From the NCBI GenBank assembly GCA_002762845.1, contig PCYB01000008.1, positions 1-13,888 on the forward strand: a stretch of 13,888 nt of DNA, written 5' to 3'. The notes beneath the pieces were generated by a model that did not search any database, was not told the origin of the DNA, and was given only the letters and a program-made list of their open reading frames with translations. Position numbers and translations under genes: made by a program. Origin of the DNA: Candidatus Woesearchaeota archaeon CG10_big_fil_rev_8_21_14_0_10_36_11 (GTDB taxonomy: Archaea; Nanobdellota; Nanobdellia; Woesearchaeales; GW2011-AR9). Of the stretch, positions 13,478 to 13,888 are shown piece after piece (the stretch's first letter is position 1; each line of letters begins with the position of its first letter).

Positions 13478-13888
13478 TTATCCTTCCAAATTAACCATCT
13501 TATTCGTTGCAGTTATCAGTTTACCTGCAGCATCGTATAACTGTAAAGTTATTCCTACACTGCTTAAATCACCTGTCGTAACAGAACTGTACGAAAAGCC
13601 GCCAGGGACAATAGCGTACGAACTTGCGGACGTCTTTGACTTAATACTCTTGGAGCCAGAAGATAATGGGATTTTCTTTTCAATGTCACCATAGCCTTCT
13701 ACCAGAAGGAGGAAGTAATCGGGTTCAACAGTTCCATCTTCCATATTTTTTATGGTATATGAAACCCCTTTTATTCTTCCCCACGTTTCTTTCCATTCTG
13801 TTTTTACTTCACCAATAGCTACAGAAACGCCGTTATATGTTGTTACAATTGGTTCATCAGTTGATTCAGTTGTGTCAGCAATTTCTTC
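13478..13888 (-). CDS. C-terminal 136 residues of a probably extracellular beta-rich protein, 5' end outside the window
   Basis: The frame is open from the window edge to TAA at 13478. An internal Met at 13744 is not a likely start, because the 48 codons before it are clearly coding. The visible chain begins with a Thr/Glu/Asp-rich linker (EEIADTTESTDEPIVTTYNG), as found after a signal peptide or lipobox. A strand-rich domain follows, with VSVAIGEVKTEWKETWGRIK and SYTIKN, then FLLLVEGYG, and Ser-rich turns with SVGITLQLYDAAGKLITATN near the end. The pattern resembles an FxLYD/CARDB-like beta-sandwich that senses or supports at the cell surface. That is a resemblance only. It converges on the 12842 unit and shares its terminator. 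Confidence 0.7.
   Translation of the reverse strand, partial: EEIADTTESTDEPIVTTYNGVSVAIGEVKTEWKETWGRIKGVSYTIKNMEDGTVEPDYFLLLVEGYGDIEKKIPLSSGSKSIKSKTSASSYAIVPGGFSYSSVTTGDLSSVGITLQLYDAAGKLITATNKMVNLEG

Noticed and set aside
1..13888. tRNA genes, CRISPR arrays and insertion-sequence ends
   Set aside because: Both strands of the non-coding stretches were read for cloverleaf ends, regularly spaced repeats and terminal inverted repeats flanking transposase-like ORFs. None was found.

Overview
The window looks like an AT-rich archaeal chromosome segment. Four things point to Archaea: an IleRS of the archaeal/eukaryotic kind, a ProRS of the archaeal/eukaryotic kind with a C-terminal zinc module ending in Tyr, an AAA-less Lon-type ectoprotease, and a membrane-spanning winged-helix regulator. 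FtsZ is compatible with this. Most start codons lie 25-30 nt downstream of the centre of a TATA-like box with no Shine-Dalgarno (SD) sequence, which is the archaeal leaderless pattern. A DPANN lineage such as Woesearchaeota or Pacearchaeota is my best guess, but that is an inference from style and gene content and not from a marker comparison.

Layout. 1-41 (-) is the first 13 codons of a gene leaving the window. 246-2887 (+) holds a secreted, membrane-anchored Lon-type serine protease and a membrane-bound wHTH regulator. Between them is an RNA-like structured stretch with an SD-preceded 22-codon ORF. 2935-6063 (+) is ileS. 6112-6639 (+) is an unrecognised Trp/Tyr-rich protein. 6673-8121 (-) is proS, divergent from an unrecognised 75-aa gene at 8228-8455 (+). 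8522-9853 (+) is a lipoprotein predicted to fold as a seven-bladed beta-propeller. 9854-10067 holds the 3' region shared with ftsZ, including a strong hairpin plus U-tract on the minus strand. 10068-11132 (-) is ftsZ, with a long upstream region (11133-11426) that contains two promoter-like boxes and direct repeats. 11427-12107 (-) is a nitroreductase-family gene. It is divergent from 12242-12763 (+), a wHTH fused to a degenerate nucleotidyltransferase-like domain, and two inverted repeats lie between them. 12842-13449 (+) is a small SD-led two-gene unit whose first gene carries an in-frame TGA. 13478-13888 (-) is the C-terminal end of a probably extracellular beta-rich protein.

How the genes relate. 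Two synthetases and ftsZ are housekeeping genes with their own promoters. The accessory content consists mostly of envelope proteins (ectoprotease, membrane regulator, lipoprotein, beta-rich protein) and two putative regulators. The protease/membrane-regulator pair, the possible RNA switch between them, the ftsZ upstream region and the interrupted gene at 12842 are the parts most worth a second look. I see no tRNA, rRNA, CRISPR array, insertion sequence or replication origin.
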